Shown piece after piece: positions 1-12,621 of a stretch of DNA of 64,000 nt. Origin of the DNA: Armillaria gallica. Lineage: Eukaryota > Basidiomycota > Agaricomycetes > Agaricales > Physalacriaceae. The notes beneath the pieces are model-generated. The model was not told where the DNA came from. It ran no database searches and saw nothing but the letters and a program-made list of their open reading frames with translations. A program made the position numbers and the translations under genes. The stretch spans positions 2,170,001-2,234,000 of the forward strand of contig JBANDB010000004.1 of NCBI GenBank assembly GCA_037576215.1, in the 5' to 3' direction. Each line of letters starts with the position of its first letter. Position 1 is the stretch's first letter.

Positions 1-503
1 ATCAGTATCGGATTTTGCCATCTCGTACTCCACGGCGAGCCGCTTCTCTACTTCTGCCAGACTCTTGAACTCATCAACCAAGTTCCCAGCTTGAACTTCA
101 TCGTCTTCTGGTCCATCGAAATCATCCTGGGGTCAACAATCAGGACGTCTATTTCCAAAGATCCATAAATCAGTATACCATGGCTACAGGGTCTGAATCA
201 TCTGATTCATCAGCAAAATTCCGGTGCGAAGCGTTGAATTTTGAGTAATCTGAATCCGAATCCTAATAGACGACGTTCGGTTAATGAAAACATAAATTCC
301 AGAAAGAAGAATGCGCTTACAAGATCTGTTCCAGTGGTTTCACTGGAAGAGTTGTCGACCTTTGATGCTGATGCCAAACTGGGTACCTCTGAGTCAGTGA
401 GCACCTCATCCTGTGATGTCTCCAATGATAAAGTTGGTTGTGTGTCGATTGTCGAGCTACGTAGGCGGTCGTCATGGAACTCGTGTGTATGATTGAATAT
501 CAT
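1..503 (-). CDS. 5' part of an unrecognised acidic protein gene (runs off the window)
   Basis: On the reverse strand an opening exon (start near 503) encodes a Ser/Thr-rich segment. The far end of the window (about 1-128) is open and encodes an acidic, probably helical stretch (DDFDGPEDDEVQAGNLVDEF, then KSLAEVEKRLAVEYEMAKSD). A CAG acceptor just before GATGATTTC (about 128/129) and a GTATAC donor near 183 suggest an intron between them, with NFADESDDSDPVAM as the end of the preceding coding part. The open frame of the first exon (97 codons to 210) does not lead directly into that acidic frame, so another small intron is needed around 210-270 and the model is incomplete. No domain was recognised. 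The gene continues beyond base 1. Confidence 0.45.
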
Positions 504-1440
504 AGTTATAACAAGACGGGTTAGGGGAAGCGAAACGACGATGGGAAGGTTCCACTAGTACAGCGTTACCAGCTTTCTATTTATCTCTTTGGTTGTACTT
601 CATGCCGAGAAGTTGTATACAATCCGTATCAATCGGTGCTGTATACAAATGCTGTGAGCCTTCGAAATTCGGATCCATCACTGCCTAAAAAAGATCAACT
701 GTCGATACTGTGGAGTTGAAACAAAAGAAAGGCAGACATATTGGTTCCCGATTCTCCCAACACTACGATGAAAACTCTACCAAAAACAATGCTATTATCC
801 GACACCATGGAAAGAAGAATCGTGGACATTCGAGCAGGATCCTGGCGTCAAATTGAAGGCGCTAATCATTGTTACAGACGCCATTGGTACAGAGAAGCAG
901 TAATGCATATTGTCAGGCGCTAGGTTCCACTCGCTCCACCGTCACTTCCTGAGAAGTATAAACCCACACCAAACCTTGCAAATGATAGTGATCATAAGGC
1001 CTATTGAGGTGTACGGCACCAGTGGAGCGTAGTCCAGAGTCTCATTCCGTTTGACTGGTCTCATTCCGAGTCTATGTTGAGTCTGTGCATCTGCTGAGTG
1101 CGCTTCGCTTCAAATACATTGAGTAACCTCACCCATCACATAAAGCCCACGGGCGGAACCACACAACCATTATGTAACCATCGGCACTGCGTTGGCCCTA
1201 TATAAATGACCTAGTGGAGCCGCGTGTGAATCCTCCCACCACCGCACACACTGTATCAAGCGCCGGTGTTCCTCATACTTGCAAATACCGAACAGGGACA
1301 TGCAAAAAAGTATTGACCTCAACCAAATTGTAGGTGTTCTTCTCTTTCTTTGCCCGGTTGCTTATTGAGACTGGCACAGAATCTCGGTCGATGGACTTGG
1401 CCGAAAATAGACGCCCACGAGCTCTCAGCACAAAACAATT
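504..1440. other. intergenic region with a TATA-like box
   Basis: No convincing gene is seen here. A TATATAAA box at 1199-1206 lies on the strand of the metacaspase gene and could be its core promoter, which would imply a 5' UTR of roughly 200 nt. This assignment is inferred from position only. Confidence 0.3.
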
Positions 1441-2725
1441 ATGTTAGTCATTTTCTCCATGTCAGCACTGAAAGATACTGAAATACCCGGCTATTCAACA
1501 GGAATTGCTTTTGAAGATGATTGGCTGGTTGGAGCAGTACGAGCGGCAACTAGCGACAGAATACGGAATGATAGAGGAGCAGCGGCGGAAGTCGATTCAG
1601 TGGCGGTGTTTCAAGAGGCAAAAGCAAGAGCGACCCACAAGAATGACGGCTCTTCCTCGGACGCGTATCAGTATCTCCACCAGCTCTATCACTTTAGGCT
1701 TCAATTTCAATACAGACCTAATAAACCGCAGAACATCGCCTCGACTATTGAGGTAGGCTAATATCCTTCTAAGTACTTATTACAATTGCTCATCTACGCT
1801 GTTGCAGCTACCTCTCAGTGTCGAACGCTCAAAATTCTGGGCCGTGATCATTGGCATCGACGCATATGGATCTTATCCATTGCGGGGCTGCGTATCGGAT
1901 GCTTTATTAGTGGAGGAATACTTAAACCAGGACCTAGGGGTTCCCCAAGAACAAATACAGTTACTTCTTGGTTCGGGACACGCCTCAACCACAGACCCCT
2001 CCTTCCCGACCCGCGTCAATATCGTCAAGACACTTCTTGGTCTCGTCAGTAACCCTCTAATCTGCAATGGTGATAATATCATCATTTACTTTTCCGGTCA
2101 CGGCTCGAGTTATTCCTCAAGCGAATATTTCGATTCGTCGGATGAGGGCGACGAGAGTCCCCATGCAGTAGATGGATCCAATATCGAGGCTATCTGTCCC
2201 ATCGACCGAGATGCCATCGATGCCTGCGGGTTACCCGTTCCCGACATCAGTGACCGGGAGATCAACGCCATCTTGCACCAAATTTCTCTCAGCAAGGGGC
2301 ACCGAATCACATTTATTCTTGACTGCTGCCACTCTGGTACCCACACCCGACATTTCCCCGATCCCGGTATGCGTACGATCCCCCCGCTACCACGAGCGTC
2401 TCTCGGACGTATGCTCCACGCGGCTGACGAGTCCTGTGGTCAGTATCCTTCTTATCAGTCCGTCTCAGCCAGAGATTGGCATCCAGATATGTCTTCTCAT
2501 GTTGTCCTCGCTGCATGCAAGGAGTATCAGACTGCAAAAGAAGTGGAAAGCGAGGCCGGATACAATGGGATTTTTACCCAGGGACTGATTAGTACTTTGA
2601 GGTCGGAGAGTCTGAGTGAAGAGTCGACATATGTTGATCTCCTCTTTTCCCTGCCACGGAGGCGGGGACAGACCCCCATCATTGCTGGGAAACACAAGCG
2701 TGAGCGACTTTGGTACAAGAATTAG
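1441..2725 (+). CDS. caspase-like (metacaspase type, peptidase C14) protein
   Basis: Two exons fit: 1441-1752 and 1807-2725, with a phase-0 intron between GAG|gtaggc and gttgcag|CTA. The second exon encodes a caspase fold. It starts FWAVIIGIDAYGSYPLRGCVSDA and contains YFSGHGSSYS with the catalytic His, then AICPIDRDA, then FILDCCHSGT with the catalytic Cys of the metacaspase dyad. The N-terminal exon is about 100 residues without a recognised domain; the Met at 1459 (MSALKDTEIPG) is an alternative start. Members of this family cleave after Arg/Lys and are expanded in mushroom-forming fungi, where they are linked to stress and cell death. No death-fold or NACHT partner is adjacent. The catalytic core looks intact. 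Confidence 0.82.
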
Positions 2726-3280
2726 ACAGACAAACTATGTGATATTGTACTCTTCTTCATGTTCCAACGTTTTAACTTCTAACCCTGACGCGATCTGTTT
2801 TTTGTTGTCACTCGACCGGCCTTTATGCTATCATTCCTTGTACTAGTGTACAGTAATTTTATTGACCTTGAAAATAACTCACAAAGACGTAGAACAGAAG
2901 ACACGAGCGTGCACTCCATATCAAAAAGTATGATAGAACTATTGTTTATCACTCTGAAATTCAGGTAGATCCAAACACTACGACCATGCCTGCGAGTCTA
3001 GTCAAAAAATCAGAAGGTTTCGAAGAGGAGTGGCTTACAGCCCGCCTCACATCGAATCTAGAAGTTTCGAGGTTAAAATTTAGTGCAGACGCAGTGAAAA
3101 GACAATCCAACTACCACGTACCAACTTTCCAATAAACCTCATCACCGACTCACTGGCGAGGCCATTACACGCTCGAAGCAAGGGCGGATACATTCATCGG
3201 AAATCACTAAAATTCAACGTACGAAGAGTACTCGAATAGTCACTTCTATAGCACTACCGTTCAACGTAAGTGTTTGAATA
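2726..3280. other. intergenic, with NRPS-type 3' flank
   Basis: No gene is seen. The last ~70 bases (about 3220-3290) read in reverse as NRPS 3'-flanking DNA and match the flank of NRPS-A near 38525-38575 (shared TACGTTGAACG and GGTGACT/AGTGACT blocks). This places the lost end of NRPS-C in a deletion rather than in an unfinished copy. Confidence 0.4.
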
Positions 3281-6200
3281 TTATTCTTCCTGTGCTGCAC
3301 TCATTCCTGAACCACCGGTCCCATTGAAAGCAGAGCGCAACGCATCGACAGAGCTCTTTCTACTCTTATCCCACGCCGTTAAATCAGGCATGATCTTGAT
3401 CACAGTCGCGATAAACTCGTTTTGGCGGTTTGGAGAGTCAGCAGGTGGGATTTGGTGTAAGAAAATCGAGGGGAAAAGATCCAGCATGGCGAGCTGCGAT
3501 ACAGTGTCCCCATGACGTTCAAACTCCTGAGCGATCAAAAAAGCGAGTATGCAGGATGCAGAGTACCCAGCAAAGCGATATGGTCCAGTAGGTTGCTCCT
3601 CCTTGATTTTACGTCTATAAAATGCCACAAGGTCTTCCAGGCTCGTCATTGGTGCATCCGGTGTCACCTGGACAGTCCACACAGCTGTGCGGAATTTCTC
3701 CGGATACGACCTGAAGTCGAAGGCGAGACCCGCACCTCCTGCTGACTCTTTAGCGACAAATATACCAGAGCTGAAAGGGGAACTGACCGTGAAAGACGAT
3801 TAGCGGCGGCTCTCCTTTCCCTTTTCTGAGTTTGACGATGGTCTCGCCGGGTTCAGGAAGTTTAGTGAACGCGATTACAGGCTCACTTCCGTCGTCTTCG
3901 TCTTCAGTCTCCATGGTTCCATTAGACTGAGAGGATATGATGGTGTCGTGAACAAAGGCGCTTAAAAGAGATATCGAAGGATTATTGAAAACAAAATTCT
4001 GTGACAACGCCCGGATGGCGCCTGTCGAGATTGCGTGGGTTTTCCGAAGGGTGCTGGTAATCGTGTTGCGGATTGCGATGGCCATCAGACTTCAGAAAGT
4101 ATCAACTTGGAATGTTGGGACGGAGAGGAAATGAACACAGACCTGTCGACTCCGACAACAAAAAGGTCCTGCGTATCGGATATTTGAGCGTCGGCGCGAA
4201 GAAGGTTGGACACAACGCGCCGGATCCAGTCTTTAATCTCACCAATGTTCCATTTCTGTGGCGCCGGAATGTTAGATACGGAGACGTTGTCAACCGCTTC
4301 GTACGCCGCCTCGATCTCTCTGCTATAGGCCTCCAAAATAGCCGGTCGTCGAAGAGTCCCTTTGGAAGTGAACATAAATGGCTTGGATGGATGCGTGACG
4401 ATGATCATCTATGATATCGGTGTCAATGTGGGCTCGTGCCGAATAATAAAGTGATTACGCGGACCTCTTTGAAAATCCTCGAATGTTGCGGCGCCTCTTC
4501 ATTAGCCTTAGATACCGTGTCCCTGCGAAAAGATGTCAACACGCCGGGTATTAGACGAAGGCATGGAACCTTACCAAATGCTCGCACGAAAATCGGCGAG
4601 GTCTTTCTCATCGGTTGGGTCAAATCCATACCCTGGCGCTGGTGAGACCAGCACTCCAGGTTGGAATCTAGATCTACCAAACATAACAGCAGCGGCGATT
4701 CGTTTGTCAGTAGTAATCTTTTTTCTGCTAGAGTATCAGTACAGCACATGGCAAGATGGGGAAAATGGAACATGCCGATTGGCGTGGGGTTTGTCTTTTC
4801 CTGCGATATGCGTAAGTAGGAATAATTGAGACTGGGTAAAAGCTGAACTCACCCCAGTGCTGTGAATAATTTGGTCGTCTACCGAGGTTTGATGTCAAGG
4901 CCAGCCTTACGAAACTCTGAGTGAGATGAACCATACCATGTCTTCCATAACACTTGAACATTTTAGGATTGGTGGGATGCCTGATAAATAGATCTGTAGT
5001 GTCGTATTCCCGGACGCCGTTTATCGTAGTGTTGAAGACCGCGGGTGAATATCCCGTTTTGGGATATTCCTTCAAAAGATCAGAACGAACTCAATGAACA
5101 AAATATCAACACCGGATGACTTACCTTGATAACTACATGGAACATATTTTCTTCTCCTTCGACAGGGACCAGAACATACTCGAGATAACTTGCCTACTGC
5201 GATGAAAGAGTAAGCCAAAGTCGATAGCGTGGTAGTTCCAAACCCACTTCAAACCATTCCCACCCTTCGGCAGGCATCTCCTCTAATGTAACACTGTCAA
5301 CAACACCTCTCTCAAATCACATGAAATCACATACTAGGCATCATCTTAGCAGAGAAGGTGGTTTCGGTACTATAGAAAATTATAAGTATACATGTTGATC
5401 TTCTATATCCTAGACTGTGACAAACCTGCCGAATAGTGCACAAAGGGGTACGCCCTTGGCTACCAATGAGTCCCCAGCAGATTTGGCGAGCGGTCCGCCT
5501 CCAAATACCTGCCAAAAATCAACGGTCGTCAGAATTAAATTCAAAAATCATACTGCAACCGTAGCTTTCGTCAAAGCTTCGACAGCGGCCGGATCGTGTG
5601 CCCATGCCTAGTAATCAATGGAGTTTAGTTTCTGTACACAAGGAATAGAGAAAGTCGCCTACCTCATAAAAGTGGGGAACACAAAAGACGATCGTACATT
5701 TCGTTGCTATAATGCCCTCCATAACACGCTCTGGTGTCGGCACAATGGGTGGATTCTCAGGAGGGAATACCGCTATAGTCACGCTGTCAGAAGCCTAAAG
5801 TTAATGGTCAGAGGAGAAAAATAGAGGATTATTCGACGTACGGCAGCCATGATTGTCCAACATCCCATAAGATCTGAACAGGTAATTGTCAGGACAATAT
5901 TTGTCTTGATCTGGACGCAACCACGCACGATACATCGCTGAGCCATGCGCGGACATAACGTGTCCGCAAACATTAAGGTCTCCGCAAGCTTGTTGAGGGC
6001 TATATCAGATCTCGCGACTGAGTAAAAGAAGGGAAGGGCACACATAAAATGATACTATGCATCGTATAAAAGCGATGGGTATACGGAATCGGGCGGGGGA
6101 ACCGCGTCGATCCTGAAGAATGTACAATGAGCACTAGTTGTTCCCAGTCAGGGCGCACATGCGACAGTGGCTCCGAATCATTCTTCAAATAGAGGTCCTC

Positions 6201-6722
6201 GAATGTCGGCATCGGTATGGTGTTGATACCATCTTGCATGCGGGCGAGTTCCTGCATAGCAGGGTCAGCACTGACAAATAGGTTCTTGCATCCAGTGCTT
6301 TTGAGCAGGTGAGCGACTGCTGCGGGGGAATTGCGGGTAGAGATCGGGAATGCGGTATATCCGGCGCGTATGATTCTAGCGACAACGGTGAGGAACGTTG
6401 TGCCATCTGCAGAGGAAAATACTTATTTCAGCCAGTGGGGTCAACCAGCAGAAACGGGCGTCGTACCAGCATTTGCCAGGACTCCTACAACGGGGGTGGA
6501 GTCCGTTCTAGGAACGCTCTCAAGAGCAATACGACCTGCGGCGTGGATAGCCTTGGTGACCTCACTCCAAGTGACTTTGTGAATGTGGTCCTGGTCAAAG
6601 AACTGAAAGACAAGATGGTCTGGGCTATGCTGCGCGTTGTAGTCGAATATTTCCGGGTAAGTGAGGGATCCATCGAGAGGAGGGCGAGTAAATGTCGAGG
6701 AGGATCCAGGAGAAGTCTTCAT
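3281..6722 (-). pseudogene. NRPS-C: decayed A-T-TE NRPS-like synthetase
   Basis: Reverse-strand gene starting MKTSPGSSSTFTRPPLDG at 6722 and split by about 15 short introns. The adenylation domain keeps core motifs (HSSGSTRFPRPI, a LFGSTE A5-type motif across an intron, DDQIIHSTGEKTNPTP). It continues into the THPSKPF linker, a carrier domain (DLFVVGVDSL, Ser codon split by an intron) and the start of a thioesterase (RFAGYSASCILAF). Damage is visible. The exon after EKTNPTP has one base fewer than copies A and B at an A-run near 4713-4720, which shifts the frame. The thioesterase stops after SAFNGTGGS and lacks about 95 C-terminal residues, including the GDHMDFLEHD segment that carries the catalytic His in copy A. 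It is more divergent from A and B in the adenylation domain than those are from each other. Probably non-functional. Confidence 0.8.
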
Positions 6723-7069
6723 GGGAGAGATACGTTAAGTATTCGTCGACAGACATTGCCGGATTATTTATGCCCTTCCTCGCAGGCGCAGAGTTGTCTA
6801 CTGCGACTGGAAGCATAATTAGCACATGTATTGCGGCAACATGATAATCCACTGACATCGACGAGCAAACAAGGAAGATGACGATTCAAACAATAGTCGT
6901 AATAACGCCAGATCCAGGTGTCCGTCGGTTGTGCGAAGGAAGCTTCACCTCCCACAGCCGACCCGGTAGGGAGAATTCCAACTAGAAAAAATCGCAACTC
7001 ACAGAGCACGCATTTTACTGAGCTGTTTAAGCGTTCCCTTCCACACTTGAGCACTTGGTAGATGGCCAA
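6723..7069 (-). promoter_or_regulatory. NRPS-C upstream region conserved with NRPS-B
   Basis: The bases just upstream of the NRPS-C start keep recognisable blocks also found upstream of NRPS-B (49882-50030), including GCATAATTAGCACATG (about 6816-6831 and 49972-49987). The duplication therefore carried its promoter. The function of the block is inferred from conservation alone. Confidence 0.35.
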
Positions 7070-10007
7070 CCTGTTGTACTAGGCAAGCTGATAGAGACGG
7101 TATTTTAACTTGGAGATCCAGGAAACGTAATAACTTCCAGACACCACGGGCGTCACGGCTCTAAATTTGAGTCTGAGCGCCAAATGGTGAGAGCGATCGG
7201 ACCTTGATCGGACCGATGTTGGGAAAAGCGCATCCACGTGACCCGACACTTGCGCAGAATTTTTCACCACCTCCGTGAATGCCCACAGGTTGAAGCGGTC
7301 TAAAAATATCGCGAAAAACGGCATTTGTTGCACTTGTCCTCGATAATTTGGTAGTTTAGAAGACAGAAAAATGGAAGGTATGTGTACTACTACGGGAATC
7401 AAAAATCGTCTGTTTTTACCCTTGATACCGAGATCATTCATGCTAGGTCTGGCTGGGATAACAGCAATAGAGGAAGTTTTGCATACAGTTTCAACCTTAG
7501 AGTCATCCTTATCTAATTTAAACCCTTGTACAGGCTCTGAATACTAGCCCTGGTGAGATGCCTTGTCTGTCTCCGGCCCATACTCGATGCTGTCAAGGTC
7601 CATGATTGTCCCGCGTGTTGGTACCGGTATCGGGCATTTTCCAGAACTTCTGAGTCAGTTTTTTTTTCTCCAGATATGTCAGTTTACCGATGCGCGAACT
7701 TTATTGTTTTCGAAGAAGGAATGTCTATTACGATCCGCAGGCAAGGTCCGTATCCGATGGCACCGTACTGGTTCTTTAACGATAACGCAAAGTTGTATCA
7801 GCGTTAAATTTGGCTACAAATTGAGTTCTTACTGAAGTACTGATCTCACGCACTTTTCATGACCGGTAAACCTCGCTCGGTATTGGGTAATATCGCCGAG
7901 AAAGCGACATGTCGCGTTCCCAATCATCTACCTATCTGATTCCATCGATGATGGACAGTCGGGAAAATTCCAACATATCTCAAACAGTATGCTTTCTTCC
8001 ATCTCCTGAAAAGCTCTGTTGCTGATAAATAGTATAGCATCGTTATTATGAAGGTGGCTGGCTACACGCGGATATTGTCATTGGCCTGCTTTGACTATCT
8101 CCCGAAATGTCCTAAGCTATCTTTAGAGTCACTCAATCGTTTTCACGCTTCTTCCCTCGGATGATCATTCAAGAACCTGAAAACGTACCGTGAATGATCA
8201 ATCAACCTTTCCTCAAGTACACTGTTGGTCAAACAGTCGTAGTCATAATACAGGCTTGAACGCACAGTCCGATGATGACGGACAACATCCGGACCGGGCA
8301 TCCGGCTATCGCATCATTTATCGCACCCTGTATCGCACTGCAGGTATGTCTCCCATGGTATCTTCCTTCTAGTATAGTCATAGTCTAATGCAGTCCAATA
8401 TAGCCGGTGGCCCCACTGTTAAGGTGTTATACCCGTAGCCCTAATAGCCACATGCCCCGAGATACTTGAAGTATTAGATCTCACGCGACGACTTTCCTTT
8501 AGAAGTACGCTGGCTCTAACAGGTTCGTAATTCCTCAAACTCGTTGGTCATGACGTTGAATTATGTCTTAGACCTCCAGAAATCTGGGCTTCCACGGTTT
8601 ATCCGAGTCATACCATCATAATGGATGGAAACGCTGTTATAAGGCATATTACGTACCTCCCGCAGGTTGAACATTCTAATCTTGCAGCTTCCTATGTCGA
8701 CAAAGATTATTTTCATCTCTTGGCTGTGGACTGGATATGCAGACGCGACATAGAATCTCTGTTTCCGATGCGCGTGTGCATGGCTGAAATTTTGGTTTAA
8801 GCTTTGCCGCACAGAACTTACTACACTCTATTACACTCAAACTACACTTCCTTTCTTCTTATTGGTCCTACCCGTTAAAATTTTACGAGCAGAGGCGTTG
8901 AATCTCCTAAGCACTATTAATCTGTGCTTACAGCGAGAGCTTGTAAATTGAGAATGAGCTGGAGAAGATGGTGATACTATCAATTTCTCCAACGTACCCT
9001 GACGTCTACGGTGCAAGTTCTAAGTGAATAATACTTCGAGTCGCAAGTCACGGTGATGCTCATATATTTTCGTGCCATTACCTTTTTGTTGACCTACGAA
9101 CGGAACATGAAGCCTCCATTAGCCCCATCGTATATCCGCAACATGCGAGTCTTTGACATTTACAAGCCTCTTCCCTTGTCTTTGGCTTGGTTGTATAACT
9201 GGTAGATTTGTCTTTTTGAACTACCGTTTAGTAAGCGCTAGTGAACACTGAGCCACTAAGGGCCTTCCGATGTCCATGCAGACCTTCTATTCAGGATGAC
9301 TCTCTGGTCACATATCGGACAAGCTTCGTAAGTGCAAGGTCATTTTGCATTCATCCGTTTGGCATTGGCCGCTTAGTGGTCCCCAAGGGCCATCTTGCGA
9401 CCCAAGGTCCAGGGCAGGCGGTAGTCGGAGACTCGGAGTACGAATTTGGTATTGCAACTCGACTTTCCTCCGTGCCGAGGAGCCGCTACATCTATCAACT
9501 TCACCAGGGTCTAGTACACTTGCCCTACACTGCAGTCTCCGTTGAAACTCTGGTTTTTTTTGTAAAAGCTCTTTCTGGAACCGCTGCGTTTCATCTCGAA
9601 ACTTACGTCCTGGAATCCCAATGAGGTGGACTCGATGTTTTAACTTCTGACTTCTCAATGGCCCCACTGTTGGGTCAGTCGTCCATGCTAAATCGGAATC
9701 TTGGAGAACAAATGATTAGGACCGCGTTTGATATTCCTGCGTGGGCCAGCCGGTGATACTACCCCAGACTCCAGAGATGCCATTATAACGTCCCTTTAAG
9801 CTTTTGTCCGCTACGTTCCATTCGATCCTTCTGTGGCCCGATATCGGACAAGATAATAATACTCGGACGGCCTGCAAAGACAATAATGATGCCGATGCTT
9901 TGTCTTGCAGATCTTAGAGACATTGCAATAGCCAGCTCCTGAAAACCACGTGCGACCATGTCGTCGTCCTTAAATTAAAAAAGTCCAGTCGTTGTTAAAG
10001 TAAGGTC
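7070..10007. other. gene-poor region
   Basis: Only short, composition-driven open frames occur (for example 9241-9624 forward overlapping 9308-9667 reverse), with no recognisable motif or believable splice series. No transposon ends were spotted. I see nothing to annotate as a gene. Confidence 0.4.
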
Positions 10008-11227
10008 ATGGACTCTTCTCCCATCTCCCTCCTGCAAGCTTCATTGCTTTCCGTAGGCGCTATTATGTCCTCGCCACCGCGAAACCTCCGGCAGGATTTG
10101 GTTGATTGTATCATTAACCACTTTCGAGACGACTCTTCTGCCCTTCGTGTGATTCGCCTCGTCGGACGAAAATGGTTGCTACGCTCCACCTTTCACCTCT
10201 TCCGGCGAGGTATTGTTCTCCGATACGACATGGACTGCTTCAATTTCGCAAAATGCCGACCTTATTTGTATCCATTGGTCACATCCTTGACGATCACCTA
10301 CACCGACACTTCCTCTGGCCGTCGTCCTTCCATGATGCCAAATATCTTCGCTCCTTTGACCCAATTGGAGAGCCTCACGCTCAATGGCGCCTGTACCATC
10401 AAATCCATGTCCTCCGATACTCTTGCAGGCCTTGGTCGTCTGAGCGACTCCAGCATCGGCTGTCTTACAACGGTCAGGCTAGAGCGCCTTGGTCGGCGCG
10501 TGTCTCCCAAAAAGTTCCCCTCCTTTCCCCTGCTTCTTGCCGCATTCAAAACAGGACTTCAGAAACTGACCCCATAACATCCGCCACTCAATTTGTCGCC
10601 TTTGAACCAGAAAGCGTGAAGAGCCTGCTTAACGTCGAAGAGTTAGAGCTCCAGTATATACGCCCCGGTAGCTGGCGTCATGTCGCACAGTTTCTCGATC
10701 GCCGTTTGAAGCGCCTCGTGGTCGACATCTGTGCTGATCAGTCCGACCGATGTCTTCCCGCACTTCTATCTCTGGCATCATCGCGACTAGACGCTTTGCG
10801 AATCTTTCATTTTGAGTTTGCTACCGCTCTGTATGCGAACCCAGTAATTTGGGGAAACTACATGTTGGCGCATGATGTTTTCTTTTCCGTCACAGATCTC
10901 GCGTCGACTCCTGTCGGAACCGCTAACGAGCTCAGAGCGCTAATTGAATGGTACCTTGACTGCTTTGTAGTCGCCCCGGCGGAGACCTTCAATGCGCGTT
11001 TTATCTGCGAAAATTCAAGGAGCAGTCTGTTCGTTCCAAGCTGTGACGAGATGTGGAAGCGATGGGACGAAATGTTCTCCGAAAGTAAGGTGTTACGGAG
11101 CCTTACCATCGAGCTATATTGCATATTTGGACGTGTGGAGGACGATTTCTGCACCCAGGCTATCAAGGATCGGCTTCCGCGATTGAGCGACGGAGGTAAA
11201 CTAACGGTGAAGATTCCGATTGTTTGA
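10008..11227 (+). CDS. F-box-like/LRR protein, possibly frameshifted
   Basis: The N-terminal frame (10008-10577; a second Met at 10065 gives MSSPPRNLRQDLVDCIINHF) has a degenerate F-box: NLRQDLVDCIINHF, then SALRVIRLVGRKWLLRS. Leu-rich segments follow (LVTSLTITY, LESLTLNG). This frame stops at LQKLTP near 10575. The continuation (TSATQFVAFEPESVKSLLNVEELELQY up to GGKLTVKIPIV) lies in another frame up to 11227. No clean GT-AG intron bridging the frames was found, so either a single-base frameshift or an unusual intron near 10550-10580 is present. F-box proteins of this kind recruit substrates to SCF ubiquitin ligases and are highly expanded in Agaricomycetes. Skp1 binding is not testable here. 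Confidence 0.62.
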
Positions 11228-12621
11228 ACATATGTATACTATACGAAGAACCTACGTACTCCTTGTCCTCAGTACTCAGAATGATTGTTTCTTTTGGCAT
11301 GTCTTTTACCCACGTTTTGCCGCTACATCTTCCTCGGAAATGCACCATTGGATATGTTGCGAAGGTAGCCATGTCGTCCAGGATAGCATATCATCTCCAC
11401 AAGGGCGCAGTATTGTTTGGAGGTAAAAGTTCCTTGGTTAGATGCACAACACCTTGGGAAGTTTATTTCAGCTCTCGGCAATGCTTTACCTTGGCTTTAC
11501 CGGTGACAAACAATGTCATGGACGATAAGACCGACAGAAATCCGAGCGACGCTTCCGCCATGAGGGCTTGAGAACAAGGAGTGTTCGTGTCGTCCTCCTT
11601 CCCTGCTTTTATGGATATATGCCGGCCTAAGTCCCAAGCACTTCCAGAATGACGGAGCCATCACCTCTTCGTAGCCAAACTACTGACACATAGTTACTCG
11701 GAATCATCTACAGACATCGCCACCGCCGATGATTTGAGGGGTTTGAGAAATTTCCAGGGTTTGCGTTGCGTGGCGCACAAAACGGTTGGCGTCAATATGG
11801 CGCCAAACGAGCCACATTAGGACTGCATCGCCCATTGGCACTCTGTAGTATACACTCACTGGGGTTCGAACGGTTGAGCAAAGGGTATGACAGAATTTGA
11901 GAGAGATATACCGTAGCTCTCCGAAAGCGGGTAGTTTCGTGAGTCGTATGCCAAGGAAGACTCGGTATCCTCTCTTTCGTCAAGGTCCCCGCGTTCCAGA
12001 AGTCCAATAGCATGCATGTTCGGTATCATGATTATAAACGGCGGTAGAATATGTATGAACTTATGTTATCCGCCGTTCGCACCCATTCCCGATTTTAATG
12101 CAAATCCCGAAGAGGAGAAATGGAGGCTTTGGAGACGCGCAACCTGGGCGGAAGAATCGCAGTAGAATAAACGACCACGTCCCTGTCGTTTTGCCCGGTA
12201 TCCTTTGCCAACATGGTATCCGGTCCTGAAGTCGTCATATTCTTCAAATCAACCTCTGGGTTATTGAGATTTATGATATCGATTCTGGCTACCGCCGCTG
12301 AGTCCATTATGAAAGAAAGACATTTTTACCACGTCGCGAATAATTCAGGGGAAAATCTGAAAGGACATGTAGCATGGTGTAGTGAATGGGTGGCGACAGT
12401 GAATGGGACTAGAAACAAACTAGATATGTGGAGAAGTGAGTGGCTTCAGGTCGCGATGATGTTCTAGGCGCGACCCGGGTCCAGACACGCGCCAGTGGCG
12501 TGGACTTGATGATCGGACGGAGTCGGCCCCGCAAGCAGAAGATGTGGGTAAATCCGGATGCTGCTTTGACCAATGAAAGTACTGCAGAGTACATATTTAG
12601 GTGTCCTTCTCGTTTCTCCGC
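11228..12621. other. intergenic region
   Basis: No supported gene. Open frames are short and overlap on both strands without splice-site continuity or motifs. Confidence 0.4.

Noticed and set aside
9241..9667. Overlapping open frames on both strands
   Set aside because: No motif, no splice sites, and neither strand is favoured.
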